In this document: positions 23,143-34,103 of the stretch, piece after piece | Position numbering within the stretch: position 1 is the stretch's first letter | Layout: every line of letters begins with the position of its first letter | Made by a program: the position numbers and the translations under genes | Assembly: GCA_019722365.1 (NCBI GenBank) | Contig: JADFUC010001960.1 | Location: forward strand, 62,001 to 126,000 | Direction of reading: 5' to 3' | DNA: 64,000 nt | From: Lithospermum erythrorhizon | Taxonomy: Eukaryota; Streptophyta; Magnoliopsida; Boraginales; Boraginaceae | The notes under the pieces: generated by a model | The model's database searches: none | What the model saw: the letters and a program-made list of their open reading frames with translations, nothing else | What the model was told of the DNA's origin: nothing

Positions 23143-25210
23143 AATTCTGAGAATAAGTAAAAAATAATGACAACGAGGAATCGAGTAAACTGATGGTAAA
23201 CACTTACAAATAAATTATAAAGTAAATACTAATACTTGAATCTCATGGAAATATATTAGTATCAAGATCTATTATACTTAAATCAACGGCAACCTTTGCA
23301 TACATTTTGAATCGGTATAATAGTAGTTATCAACAAAGGCCATAGCAAAACTACGTAACTTTCTTGTGTCGTTAGCATACTATTCAAGATGCTACCCGAC
23401 TTTTGTATCTCAGAAAAACCGGTTAAGCATACCCAATTAAACCAAATAATTACTTGGAATGATCATCTGAAAGCCCACAACGTTAGTGAAAATCACTTTA
23501 ACATGATCCATTGTCATATCAAAGTGCAAAAAACAGTGTGTTCAGATAATACAACCGATTTCACAACTTTAAAATTGGCTTGATACGTTGCTTAAATTTT
23601 AAATGGTGAGATTATTATTACTTTTGCTTTCATTTTGCAAGTATAATTGTAGCACGTAATCAAGCATATGTACAACGCAGAAAAATAAAACATGTAATGC
23701 ACATTCAAAGAGGCGTATGATATGACCACAGGCGTTACATTTTAAAGCTTTGGAAACTAACATTTGGTACTGTCTGATTTCTTGTTTTTAAAACACGGAA
23801 TCTCCATGGCTCGTCTTGAATTGCAATTAAAAATACACTAATCGGCTTGGAATGGCGTGGAAAACATGGGAGAAACAAGAAAATAAAAGATAAAATAATA
23901 CAATATGACTCAACGGTCATTTTTAAAAGCGATCTGATACTTAATTTGAAAAAACATGGAGTCGTATCGATACACGCCCAATTCCGTTCCGCAACAATAT
24001 ATATGGGCAAAATATTAAAGCAATAAATACATAATGTCACATATATTAAATGAAATGAAAATAAATGTGTGTTCATAATTGACTAATTAATTACCCATTA
24101 TTTTTACAATTAATTATCAATTAATGCTAAATTTTAAATTTAAATATATTCCGCATGATTAGCCAGTAAATTTATTACAGCCAATTACCAACCTCTTAAA
24201 TCATGGAATAATTTAATTACAAGTAATTAACTCCAAAATTCAAAATTTAAAAGATTATCATGAAAACTATTTTCAAAGTATCAATTAATAAAAATAATTT
24301 TGAAGGAAATACATCTAAATCCCAAATTTAATGCTCATTCAAGATATATATTCGATCATGCTTAAGGAAAATTTATGATTTAACATTTAAAGAGCCGAAA
24401 TTAATAATTACCCAGTGAATTTTAAAACCAAAAATAATTTGCAAAATCGTTTTAAAGGTTTTTCTAAAGCGGACAGCCAGCTTTGGCAGCCAAAGCGACC
24501 GGCCTCGGCAGCGCCCGGCGATCTGCGAAGTAAATAAAACGATGAGCTACGATCAGTGGGCCAGGCGTGCAATTCGGCACGGACACATGAAATGCTGTCT
24601 GTGAGAAACCCACGTAAAGAAGTGACTGGGTTTTGATTTTTAGGATTAATTCTGAGCTTTTTGTAAAAATGAAGTTTGGACGCTCTAAAAATTCAAAATT
24701 CTGCAGGTGACATCAACAATATCATTATTGAATATGTCAATTGGAATTTCATCAAAAGCACTTCCTAGTTTTTTCGATTAAACCCAAAACAATCTAAAAG
24801 AAATTCAATAAATTTTTTGGAGTACTTAAAAATTCAAAAAATAGAAAATCTAGGATGAACCACAAAGTTATAAACACACAATTTTAATTTCATAATTTAT
24901 GAAATATCTAGCCCTCTCTGTAAAATAAAAATGATTCTACCTCAAATTAAAAATGTAAATTAGTAATTTTAATCGCTTCAATTCATGAAACAATTAAATA
25001 AATCAAATCGTAAATCAATCATTGAAATGATGATTTCAGCAAATGTAAAAGAAATATATATTAAGCCAGGTTACGATTTTTTTTCCATATTATATATTAA
25101 GCTGAAATTGAATATATAAATCATGAAATAATCAAATTAACTACTTGATGTAACCTTACAATCAAACTAAAGATAAAATACACATTAAACTTGGTAGGCT
25201 ACGAGGCCCT
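23143..25210. other. Unexplained 2-kb stretch between gag and 5' LTR of the nested copia
   Basis: AT-rich, no protein domain recognised. A plausible reverse primer-site sequence, gcgatctgatactta, lies at 23930-23944 (compare GCTCTGATACCAA), but no family-A LTR edge follows it. A more GC-rich patch is at 24470-24560. It may be a nested LTR or fragment of another element. Confidence 0.4.
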
Positions 25211-26177
25211 TTGTGCAGAATCTAGTATGAATTTATTAAGTGATGGCTTCCAATTCATACATCCCGGATCCTCAAATTGATACAAATTAATCTAAAACAC
25301 ATAATTAATAATTTATATGAATACAAGAGTTCTTACATTCGCGGCGAAAAGAGCGAAATGAAACCAACTCCTCGAAGAAGATGCCTCGCGTGAATGCCAC
25401 TTGAAACCTCTCCAATTTCTTGTCAGCTTTTCAAAATGATGTCCTCTTTGATTACTTTATCTGAGGGAATCGGTCGTAGACTTGAAGCTTGAGCCCAGAG
25501 TTGTATTGAGCAAGTAGGAGAATTCCTGCTTTAGAACTTTCTTAGAGGAGGCACCGAGGTGGAGGCGAAGGGGTTTCATCTGCCAAAATGAAAGCCTGTC
25601 TTTGCTTTAATATAAGGCTGCCAATTTTCACCGTTAACGACTCGTTAAAGTCATTTAACTTCAAGTGCTTGATTGGGCCGTTAAACTTCAGTCAAGCCAA
25701 TGAGTTCTTGGTGGTTTTTGTTTTAATTAGCTTAAGCTTGATCAGAGTTAAAATACAAATCATTGTCGAATAACCCATCGAAGGTTGGCCCGTCAGGGGT
25801 TTCATTGTAGTTAAGCTTTACCGGTTTAGCAATTCATGTTCTTGACATATATATTTGACAAATGGCAAATATGAAATAGACTTCTCAGCCTTACAAGGTG
25901 TTGTTCATTCATGAAATATTATTCGAGAATATATTTATGTGTGTGTGTGTGTGACAGAAATTTCCGGATAATAGTAAGTTGTATAATAATAATTGACTAG
26001 AATTGCTGATAAGCTCATAACCCCTTAGGTATCACTTTGAGAACCCAAACTAATAATATACGATTACTAAAAGGTGAACAAGTTCCGATAATCACATTTA
26101 ACGACGGTAAATGAATTGATACACAATTAATAAGTAATGGACATAATAAGGGAATCGATTCTCATTGATTTCCGACA
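25211..26177 (-). repeat. 5' LTR of the nested copia element (family A copy 4)
   Basis: Left edge tgtgcagaatctagtatg and right edge gatttccgaca (TGTCGGAAATC on the - strand). It matches copies 1 and 3 along its length. A (TG)n run at about 25929-25946 is a local expansion. Confidence 0.7.
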
Positions 26178-28280
26178 TTCTCCGGCAAGACTTCTTGGCG
26201 TTCTGCGGTTCACTTTCCCGAGGGGAGGAACCGTCATCCTAATAAGCAGCGTTCGCTATGCGCGATTTTTCCAGCACTTACTATGCCCCCTGCGGTTGGG
26301 AACTTTTAGTTGAAGTCTGAGGAGAAGCTCAATGGACACCCAAAATTTGGCATCGAGATTGGTGTTCGCCCAATCAACCCGTTGTTGTAAGATGAGTCTC
26401 GGATATCACGCTCTTGTAAGAAGAGTAGGCTCACGATTGGCCCGACTTGTTACCAGACCCACGGTGAATCCGATCTTGCCGGTTCCGTTTGGATATCTGG
26501 TGGAACATTAAAATCTATTGAGGTGGGATTGTGCATCGGGTTTAGGCTGTTGCAGTGGCCAGAATTTGTCATATGTTGACAAGGTACAAAGGTAAAATGG
26601 GAGCTATTCACGGTGAGCTTCGTGCCTTGTAATTTGACATCGGTGAAGTAAGAGTAGGTTTCTAGCACATATTAGGCGGATGATTTAAAGTATACTTCTC
26701 TCTGGACTAATTCTTGGGTTCATGAATGCTTCCCCTCTGCTAGAAATCTGGGCGTAACCGTGGTGATGGAGTCGCGTCTATTTTCTGAAGATTCTTCATA
26801 GGGTGGACTCGCTTTCAAGCTTGCGTCATTGAACCAATTTCTATTTTCTCCTGTGGGACTTTTTTCTAGGGCACCTACTTTTGTGCCCCGCTGAGCTCTT
26901 TTAAGCCGCGCGATCAACGCTTCTTGAGTTTGATCTTGACGATGGAAGCATTGGGTAGTGTCATGACGCATTACCATGACGGTACTGCAATAGCGAGACT
27001 TATCTGTTTGTTGCACGACCCACGATTAAATTGGTCTACGTGTAGATTTTTGTCGCCATGGGAATAAATCTCGAGAGATGGCGATTCTGATAGTCACGTG
27101 ACCAGCAGCGGGTTAATTGCAGGAGCCGGGTTGTATGCAACGAACCCGGCGAGGCGTTTCTACGTGGGGTTGAATAAGGCCTCTTTTTAAAGTTTTCCTA
27201 CATCAACAGCTTGTCCCGGACACATTAATAACTTTTTATGAACCAAGGATCTCGTCATTCGATTTTCCCCAATTCGCCACTAGGACGCTTCGCTTTCGCT
27301 ATGAAATTTTCTAGATTGACGTGTGTTTGGCCCGGCCATCTTATCGGCTTCGTCGCTTTGTCGAGGTGTCGGTATTAAATCTTTTTCAGCTTGCCATACT
27401 TGAGACCTCGATAAAATGCCATGTAAGAAATCTTATTCTCAATTCTTGGTATATTGGCTAAGCCTATAGCCTTGTACACTCGTGAAAGAATCTTTTGTTC
27501 GCTCTACGTGGCCTTTGCTCCAATCCAGTAAAAGCAACAAATCCCTTTTTGTTTTTGATGGATAATGATATTGGCAATGAAAGCCTCTCTTTGTCTTGGC
27601 ATACAAATCAATAGAATTCGCTAAGTAACTCCATATACTAATCAGCGCGGCCCAATTAGATTATTAGAAATCGCTTGGCGTAAAATAGTCATATCATTCG
27701 TTCTAATAGTCATTTGGGCTAAAATCCACTTCGTACTTTTGGCCAGTTACTGTATCATTACATTGTACTTGGGGTAATATAGACCTTGTTTGTATAGAGC
27801 ACAAGCTTATTTAACCTAACATTAAATGGCATTCTTGCTTGAGCCTGGCTTTCTGATTCATTTCTACGGTAAGAAGGCTAGGGCTGTCTGGTAGAGTCAA
27901 AGTGAAGCGAGTAGCTCACGGAAATATGCATACTACTCCAAACGACAATTTGTGAGCTATCGTTTGGTATATAAGGAGGATCATCGGTGTATAAGATTTG
28001 CGAACATAGGCCTCTGCTGCGCTAGCGGCTTCTTGATGAGTCTATCTGTTCTGAAGTAATTTCAAAAGCTTTATCTCTTTGCCAATTTGGTCTACTTGTA
28101 TTTGTATCTTCTCTTCCCTGGCAATATGAACTCGTCTTTGTACTTCCTTCCATCCCGCGAATGTCCCCATGGGTATTTCATCTATTGGTGGGGGGGGGTT
28201 GCGATGTGCCGAAGATATAATTTTGGACATGAAACAGTGGGTGGTAGCGCAGTTTTTGATTTAAGGAACTTGATTAGCAC
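26178..28280 (-). pseudogene. gypsy gag and start of pol
   Basis: Read on the - strand from the primer site: a gag start region near 28042-28230 (mixed-charge text EEKIQIQVDQIGKEIK), then central gag without recognisable detail. Near 26930-27016 comes KSRYCSTVMVMRHDTTQCFH followed by QEALIARLKRAQ, matching the KYC-(H)-GHDT-EC...LKEEIEALI block that ends Tat/Retand-type Gag. The end at 26178-26260 holds decayed RT N-terminal text ending in an LNKACPKD-like motif next to the copia LTR. The gap between gag and RT is shorter than expected, so protease and early RT are partly deleted. Confidence 0.65.
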
Positions 28281-28298
28281 GTTCCTCGCGGGGCGGCA
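28281..28298 (-). other. Candidate primer binding site of the gypsy element
   Basis: On the - strand this reads TGCCGCCCCGCGAGGAAC, resembling the TGGCGCCGTCTGTGGGGA site (tRNA-Arg type) of Tat/Retand-type gypsy elements. It sits exactly where the 5' LTR ends. Confidence 0.4.
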
Positions 28299-28840
28299 TG
28301 ATGATTAGCCATATTTTTCATCGATTAAGTCTGGAATGTGGTCACTTAGGTGGTAGTCATCTCTCGGGTTGATGCTTATTTGTTGTAAGGCGAGTGGATA
28401 TCTCATGCCGGGGTATAGGAGTTTACTCGAAACTTTTGGCCTTAGGTCTGTTGATCCTCTCGCTTCCGCTTTTGGCGAAGGTGCTTTCTACTCACTTGGA
28501 GTTACCGTTAGACTGAGGTGTGAGGTCGAGAGAGGTGCGACCACAAACCTCGATGCTAAGAAGTCGTAGCGAATCGAGGAGTAATGGGGTAGTGCCAGAG
28601 AGAGGAATTTGATTCGCCAGATGGTGAGAGCCAAAGTAAAGGTATTTATAGGCATAGTCTGAGGCACATGTTAGAACTTGCTGGAAGCGGCCTTAGGCAT
28701 GACATGTGTCCCATGACAGCTAAGGTAGAATGATCATGTACCGATCAAACGCAGCGTGGTGGGCGGCCATCTGCGTAACAGCTAAGCGTATAAATATATC
28801 CTCTAAGCCATTTCAGTATTCACTAATTTTAACCCATATT
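28299..28840 (-). repeat. 5' LTR of the gypsy element
   Basis: About 540 bp, collinear with 13750-14273 (see the blocks listed there). Its right edge ends with aacccatatt. A run of ten G at 28188-28197 lies just outside it. Confidence 0.75.
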
Positions 28841-31794
28841 GAAATTCCAAACTGAAATATGTTCTGGCCCCAATGCGCATTCGATTATCACACACGTGTT
28901 TTCAAGCGTTCACATGTTTCAAATGATCAATTAGAATCATGTCACAAAAAGGGTGTCTTAATTAGAATTCTGTCGAAATAGGCGTTGAAGTTTTAACTTT
29001 TGGGCAAATTTGCGGGGTAAATTGTCAACATTTATTTTAATTTTAATTTTACTAAAATTTTGTTTGGATGTAAATATCATTTGATTTTCAAGCAAAATTT
29101 AACCCAAAATTTTAATAAAATTGAAAAATATCTCATAGTTATCTCATTTTGTATCGAACGCTTTCCTTAAATTTGTAATACCCACAAATTAGCAATTTAT
29201 ATATAGATATTATATCCAAACACCAAAAAATTAATGCTTACGGCTTATTCAACACTTAAAAAATTTCAGCTATAAAAAGCAGGTAGCAGTGCAGGAGGAG
29301 TTAATCGCAGGGGATGTGCCAGATTGATTAGGGGATTTAGGCTTTAAACTTAGCAATTAGAGATTGCTTCGTTATAGAGTCGAGGCGCAAGAATACTGGT
29401 ACTTGTATGGTTGATTTGTAATATGATACTGCATTAGTTTTGTATGTGGATTTGTCTATCACATAGTCAAGAGAATCTAACATAGGCGCCCGTAGCAGCA
29501 GTGTTGCAGTGTATTTATGATTGACAACGACTAACATACTCCGTACTAATTAGTTCTTGTTTACTTTAATTCAAAGAAGTCAAAAATGATGATTTCAATT
29601 TTGTGTATTGAATACTTTTCTACAATACATTCTGGAGAGTCGGCCAAAACAAAACGCAAATTGTCCTGATGGGTATTTTTCAATTGTCAATATCAATAGA
29701 GTTTAAATAAAATTGTATAAGTAATTTTGAAATAGTATGAAATTTAATTGGGAATCAAGATTACGATACGGTTGAAACTCATAAATTCTTAATATAGTTA
29801 TAAAATTGGTTTTATAGGAAGGTGGAGTGAAAAAATTTAGATTCTCAAATGTATTATATTTTATCAATAAGATTAGAAATGAATTTCCAGCCTTATGGAT
29901 TGATGAACAACCACCTCAAGTAGACTGATCGACTTAAGTATTATCTTTAAATTGTTGATTCGATTCATATCGACTCCTAGTTAGGGCATGGAAGGTGAAG
30001 GAATTTTATCTATCAGGTCAAATAGTAATGAGTAAGTGTTATCTTTTGATTTTATGTAAAGAGTCATATATATTAATACTACCCATCATCCTCATTTTTA
30101 AGACAATTTTTTTAAAGGCTGAAGATTTTCATATTGATTATTATTTTTTGAGTATTGTTTATGCTTTGATAGATTGTTAGAGAATTCAAATAATCTAAAA
30201 ATTTGTATAAAAATAATAGTATCAAATTTATAATTTAGGAATGAGGTACTTTATAATGGAAATGAGATGTGTTTATTTTTTTTAAGATTAATTTTTGAGT
30301 TTAATGAAGAAACAAAAATCATTACTTCCTTAGATCCCCTAAATGATTCAGGATTTGAAATGAAGTTGAACTTTGTCATAAATATTTTTGTTTGTATTGT
30401 ATAATATTTTATTAAAATTATATTAAGGGAAAAAATTTGAGAAGTATATTTTTTATTGATATAAGTTGTATAGGTATTATATAACTGTAACAAAGTATTT
30501 AGAATAAATTCAATTCAAAAATAATTATAAAATCGAAATATCCACACTCGTTTAAAGGCTGAATAGTAATTTTAATAAAATTGTAGCGTAATAAATAATA
30601 AATACACCTTAAAGCCTAACGACGATTTAACAGTCCAGCAACAAAAACATGGCGCTGGCCTCAGGCATTCATCAACAAGCGGACCCGGCCAGCATGTATT
30701 TTGACGTGAATACCAGTACTACTAAGCCACGATTTGAAGAATAAACCAAAGGGTTTATGCTTTTGCAATGTTCAGTAGCATATACCAGGAGGAAATTTAA
30801 GACTCAACTTGTTCCGCATTTTGATAAGTAGCAAGTGCTTTTTCAATGTTTGAATTGTGGCTTGAATATGTGCCTCGTCGACCACTTAGCTGATTCCTCT
30901 GACTGGGTTTGATCAGCAGCTATCTTGGATAAGAGACAGATGCCTCCAGTCAAATGCTTTAATAGGGGGTTCCAATTATTTGCAATTTTTTAAATTCAGT
31001 ATCAAATATCTATCAAATTTTTTAACAAAAATCCGGCTCTTAGATGCTTTATTGAAACACATTTTTAAGGCAGTTTACTATTTTTTGTAGGCATAAATCA
31101 TCAAAAGGCTTAAAGTTATCATTATTTATTAAATTTAGATATTACTATTTAACTTTTATACAAAAATAAATTTCCTATTTTATTAATCATATTATTAAAA
31201 AATACATAATTATTATTACGAGTATTATTTTTGAGATGTTGAACTCAAATTCATCAAGACAAGTCAATTCTATTAAAAGAAACAAAAACAGTAAATTATT
31301 ATTCAAACTAGCACGTTCCTTGAAATCAACATATCAAAACAAATTCTTTAAATATACGTAATAAACATATCATTAAAAGAGATGATGAATTCAGTAATTT
31401 ATTCTTCAAATCAAGAAAACCAAACTATTCTACAAGTCAGCAAAAAAAATGAATCTTATTCCAAAAAGAAAAATGGTATTTTGGTATAGGCAAGAATTAA
31501 AAGATTAGGAGGTTAATTTTTTTAGCATAAAAATAAAAAATGGCTAATCTTTGAAAGAAAATTAGCATGGTGAATAAATGTAGAAGGGAGAGAGAAACAA
31601 ATTCAGTCACAATAAAAAGAATAATAATGAGGATAATTGATTTGAGGAGTGAGCAAATTCACACCAGGCGGTCATTGGTGTAAAAAAATTAGGGGAAGGT
31701 TTTATGGATGAGGAAGCTCGTTTTGGAGCATTTTGTCAAGTCTAGCTTAAATAGAAGATGAGACAGTGTTTTAAGTAAATTGCTGCAGGTGCTC
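28841..31794. other. AT-rich intergenic DNA, no gene seen
   Basis: Long A/T runs and short open frames with skewed composition. No domain, LTR or RNA gene recognised. Confidence 0.5.
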
Positions 31795-31797
31795 TAA

Positions 31798-31907
31798 GAT
31801 CATCTTTAATAGAGGACATCTCAAAATCATAAATGCCCTCTATAATAATTTTTTATTGGAAGATTTAATTGAAGATATTTAGAATTTGACTGCTATTGAA
31901 GGCAGTC
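31798..31907. mobile_element. 110-bp Harbinger-type MITE
   Basis: The ends are imperfect inverted repeats: GATCATCTTTAATAGAGG on the left and, read in reverse, GACTGCCTTCAATAGCAG on the right. The flanking trinucleotides are taa and tta, fitting the TWA target of PIF/Harbinger elements. No coding capacity. Confidence 0.5.
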
Positions 31908-32809
31908 TTATGTCAAAATTTGATAAATACGGAGTATATGGTTAGTTGCTGATGACTAGAGTTCGACCACTTATGTCACATATCATTAATGTTTTGGAAT
32001 AAGTATATCATCTAATCACTTACATTTTAAATGCTTATTTTTTCCATTGTTAATTGTTTAATTTTACTTTAAAAAATGATATTTTATCAATGTGATTTTT
32101 AAAAAAAAATAATTTCTTCTATTTTTTTATAAAATAACTAACAAGTTCGTTATTTAATTTACGATCAAAATTTGTTTAGTAAACTTAAGTAATTCACTTT
32201 ATGATCTAACACTTTCAAATAAGAAGATCTGATTTGATCATATATCGAATAAGAAGATCTGATCGATATGTATTGAGTCGGGTAATAATCCGATTATTTG
32301 GGGTGTCGATCTAGTTTTTTAATACTTGAGCTCAACTCAGATATCAGTCGAGTTGGTACAAATGATTTTTTGGTCTGGTATGAGCGGGTAACTCCCAATC
32401 TTTTTATACATAAAAATGTATACAAATGTTTATACTAGAGTAATTAGTTGTTTATGTTGGATATGGAATAATATTTTTTTACTTAAATTCGACTCGATTC
32501 TTACTAGGCGAATAAACAAGAACGGATACACAACAACTAACTTGGTCCATTCACAACCCTATATCTATATGTTACCTTTCCTAACAACTTTGGAGTTGTT
32601 CTACCCATTGGGTAGAACAGACAAAAGTGAAGAAGGGTGGGTAGAATGTATGCCAGGAAATATTTTGATGGGCGCTAAAGCCTTTTGCCCTAAATTGATT
32701 ACAAAATATCTCTCATAATTACAAAATGATAAGTGGATGAAATAAACATGTAACCTGTATGACAATAATGCATTATAAGGCGGTGAAAATTATGATAAAA
32801 GAGAATCGA
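31908..32809. other. Intergenic, no gene seen
   Basis: AT-rich. The 16-mer aataagaagatctgat occurs twice near 32219 and 32249. The 100-codon open frame at 32416-32718 has no recognisable domain. Confidence 0.45.
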
Positions 32810-32812
32810 TAA

Positions 32813-34100
32813 GACCATCCACAACAATAGATATTTCGAAACACAAATATTTTCTACCATATCAAATTATTACTTCCCCACATCATCAAATATCTTCAAT
32901 AACTTTTAGGACGAATGGCAGGGGACATCACTAACGTTTCAAAAAAATTCCACTTATATCACTCACGTTTCAGACCCACCATATATGATCACTCATGTTT
33001 AAAAAGGGACCCACGCGACCACTTCTGTCAAAATAACACGTTCATTGTTGAGATCCGTTAGTTTAATGAAGGGTAATTTAGTCCACACACATCAAAATGC
33101 TTAATTTAACACTTCTTACACGTGCAGTTGGACAACAATAGAAAACACGTCCAGGATTCTCCAAGCTTCGAGAAACCTGCTTCACGCATCTCTTCGCACA
33201 GTATTTGCAGAAAATATTTTTCCCAACACCCTCCATTGCAGCATGAAAGAAAATAGAGAATGAAGGAAAGAGATTGGAAAGGTTGAAGAAGCTTAGGAAA
33301 AGTGTAATTGAAATAAGATTTGGGTGTTTGTGTATAAATAAAATAAAGAAGATTTGGGGGTCGCATGGGTCCCTTTTTAAACATGAGTGATCATATATGA
33401 TGGGTCTAAAACGTGAGTGATATAAAGTGAAATTTTTTTTGAAACGTTAGTGATGTCCCCTGCCATTCGCCCTAACTTTTACACTCAACACACCAATAGA
33501 TAATTCAAAAAATAATTCAATTTTCTGAACCCTCCACATCACTAACATATACTCCATCATCTATATGAAACAAAATGAAACAAACATAATCTCTCTTTGT
33601 AGAGTATAAAATAAATAAATATGATATAATTTATTATTTTTAATTTTTACTAAATATGTATTAAAATGTACAATTAAAATAATTGAGTAAAAACGGTGTG
33701 CATTAAAAAATAAAAGATAATGATGACATAAAAATTGATGTCCAAATAAAATAAACCTAATCTCTATTTTTAGATATTACAAAATAAAAAATATTGATGA
33801 CATAAAAATTTGATTTTTACTAAATTATTAATCTCAAAAAATCAAAGAAAAATCGAGAGAAATGAAAACATAAAATAATTAGCCATGGAGACGCGTGTCA
33901 AGGGGTTAGCTTTGATTCCCAAGTATACATTGTTGCCACCTAGCTACTTTATCACTTCCAGTATACTAAAGTTGTCAGAATTATTGGGAATTTTTTAAAT
34001 ATTTCTAAAAAGTTCCAAGTCAAAATATCTATCAATTATCTACTGCTGTGGTTAAATACTCACACTTTTCACCCCCAATTACTTATTGCTGTGAGTGGTC
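32813..34100. mobile_element. Harbinger-type MITE (about 715 bp) containing a nested Mutator-type MITE
   Basis: The left end GACCATCCACAACAATAG and the right end, reversed (GACCACTCACAGCAATAAG), are similar inverted repeats, and TAA flanks both sides (32810-32812 and 34101-34103). The GACCATCCACAA-type terminus and TAA target fit plant PIF/Harbinger MITEs. Subtracting the nested 564-bp element and its duplicated target leaves a normal MITE length. No transposase gene. Confidence 0.6.
32909..33472. mobile_element. Mutator-like MITE with long terminal inverted repeats
   Basis: 564 bp with terminal inverted repeats of about 115 bp. Left: GGACGAATGGCAGGGGACAT and onward to acccacgcgacc near 33020. 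The right arm, reversed, is GGGCGAATGGCAGGGGACAT and onward, about 90% alike by eye. The 9-bp sequence taactttta flanks both ends (32900-32908 and 33473-33481). Long TIRs with a 9-bp duplication are the Mutator signature. The 92-codon frame inside (33106-33384, -) has no transposase features. Confidence 0.85.
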
Positions 34101-34103
34101 TAA

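Larger units (their letters stand above)
17401..26177 (-). mobile_element. Ty1/copia element with family-A LTRs, nested in the gypsy element
   Basis: Both ends are family-A LTRs in the same orientation (17401-18362 and 25211-26177), and gag, integrase, RT and RNase H lie between them on the - strand in the copia order. Outside the two LTRs the gypsy RT continues: the right flank reads as a decayed LNKACPKD-like motif and the left flank as YPLP, adjacent parts of one conserved block. Total length 8.8 kb. About 2 kb between gag and the 5' LTR is unexplained. Lineage is probably Tork- or Ale-like from the TGTTGGAAATC terminus, but that is inference. Confidence 0.75.
13750..28840 (-). mobile_element. 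Ty3/gypsy element on the - strand, split by a nested copia element
   Basis: Two related LTRs of about 530 bp bracket this span (13750-14273 and 28299-28840). Between them, in - strand order, are a primer site, gag with a cysteine/histidine block, reverse transcriptase with YVDD, and integrase: RT before integrase is the Ty3/gypsy order. The unit is 15.1 kb, but 17401-26177 belongs to a later copia insertion, leaving about 6.3 kb of gypsy DNA. The gag block, PBS type and RT wording suggest the Tat/Retand side of the gypsy tree, which is inference. Coding parts are broken throughout. Confidence 0.8.

Noticed and set aside
33106..33384. 92-codon open frame in the Mutator-type MITE
   Set aside because: Inside a 564-bp non-autonomous element, no transposase motif, composition driven.
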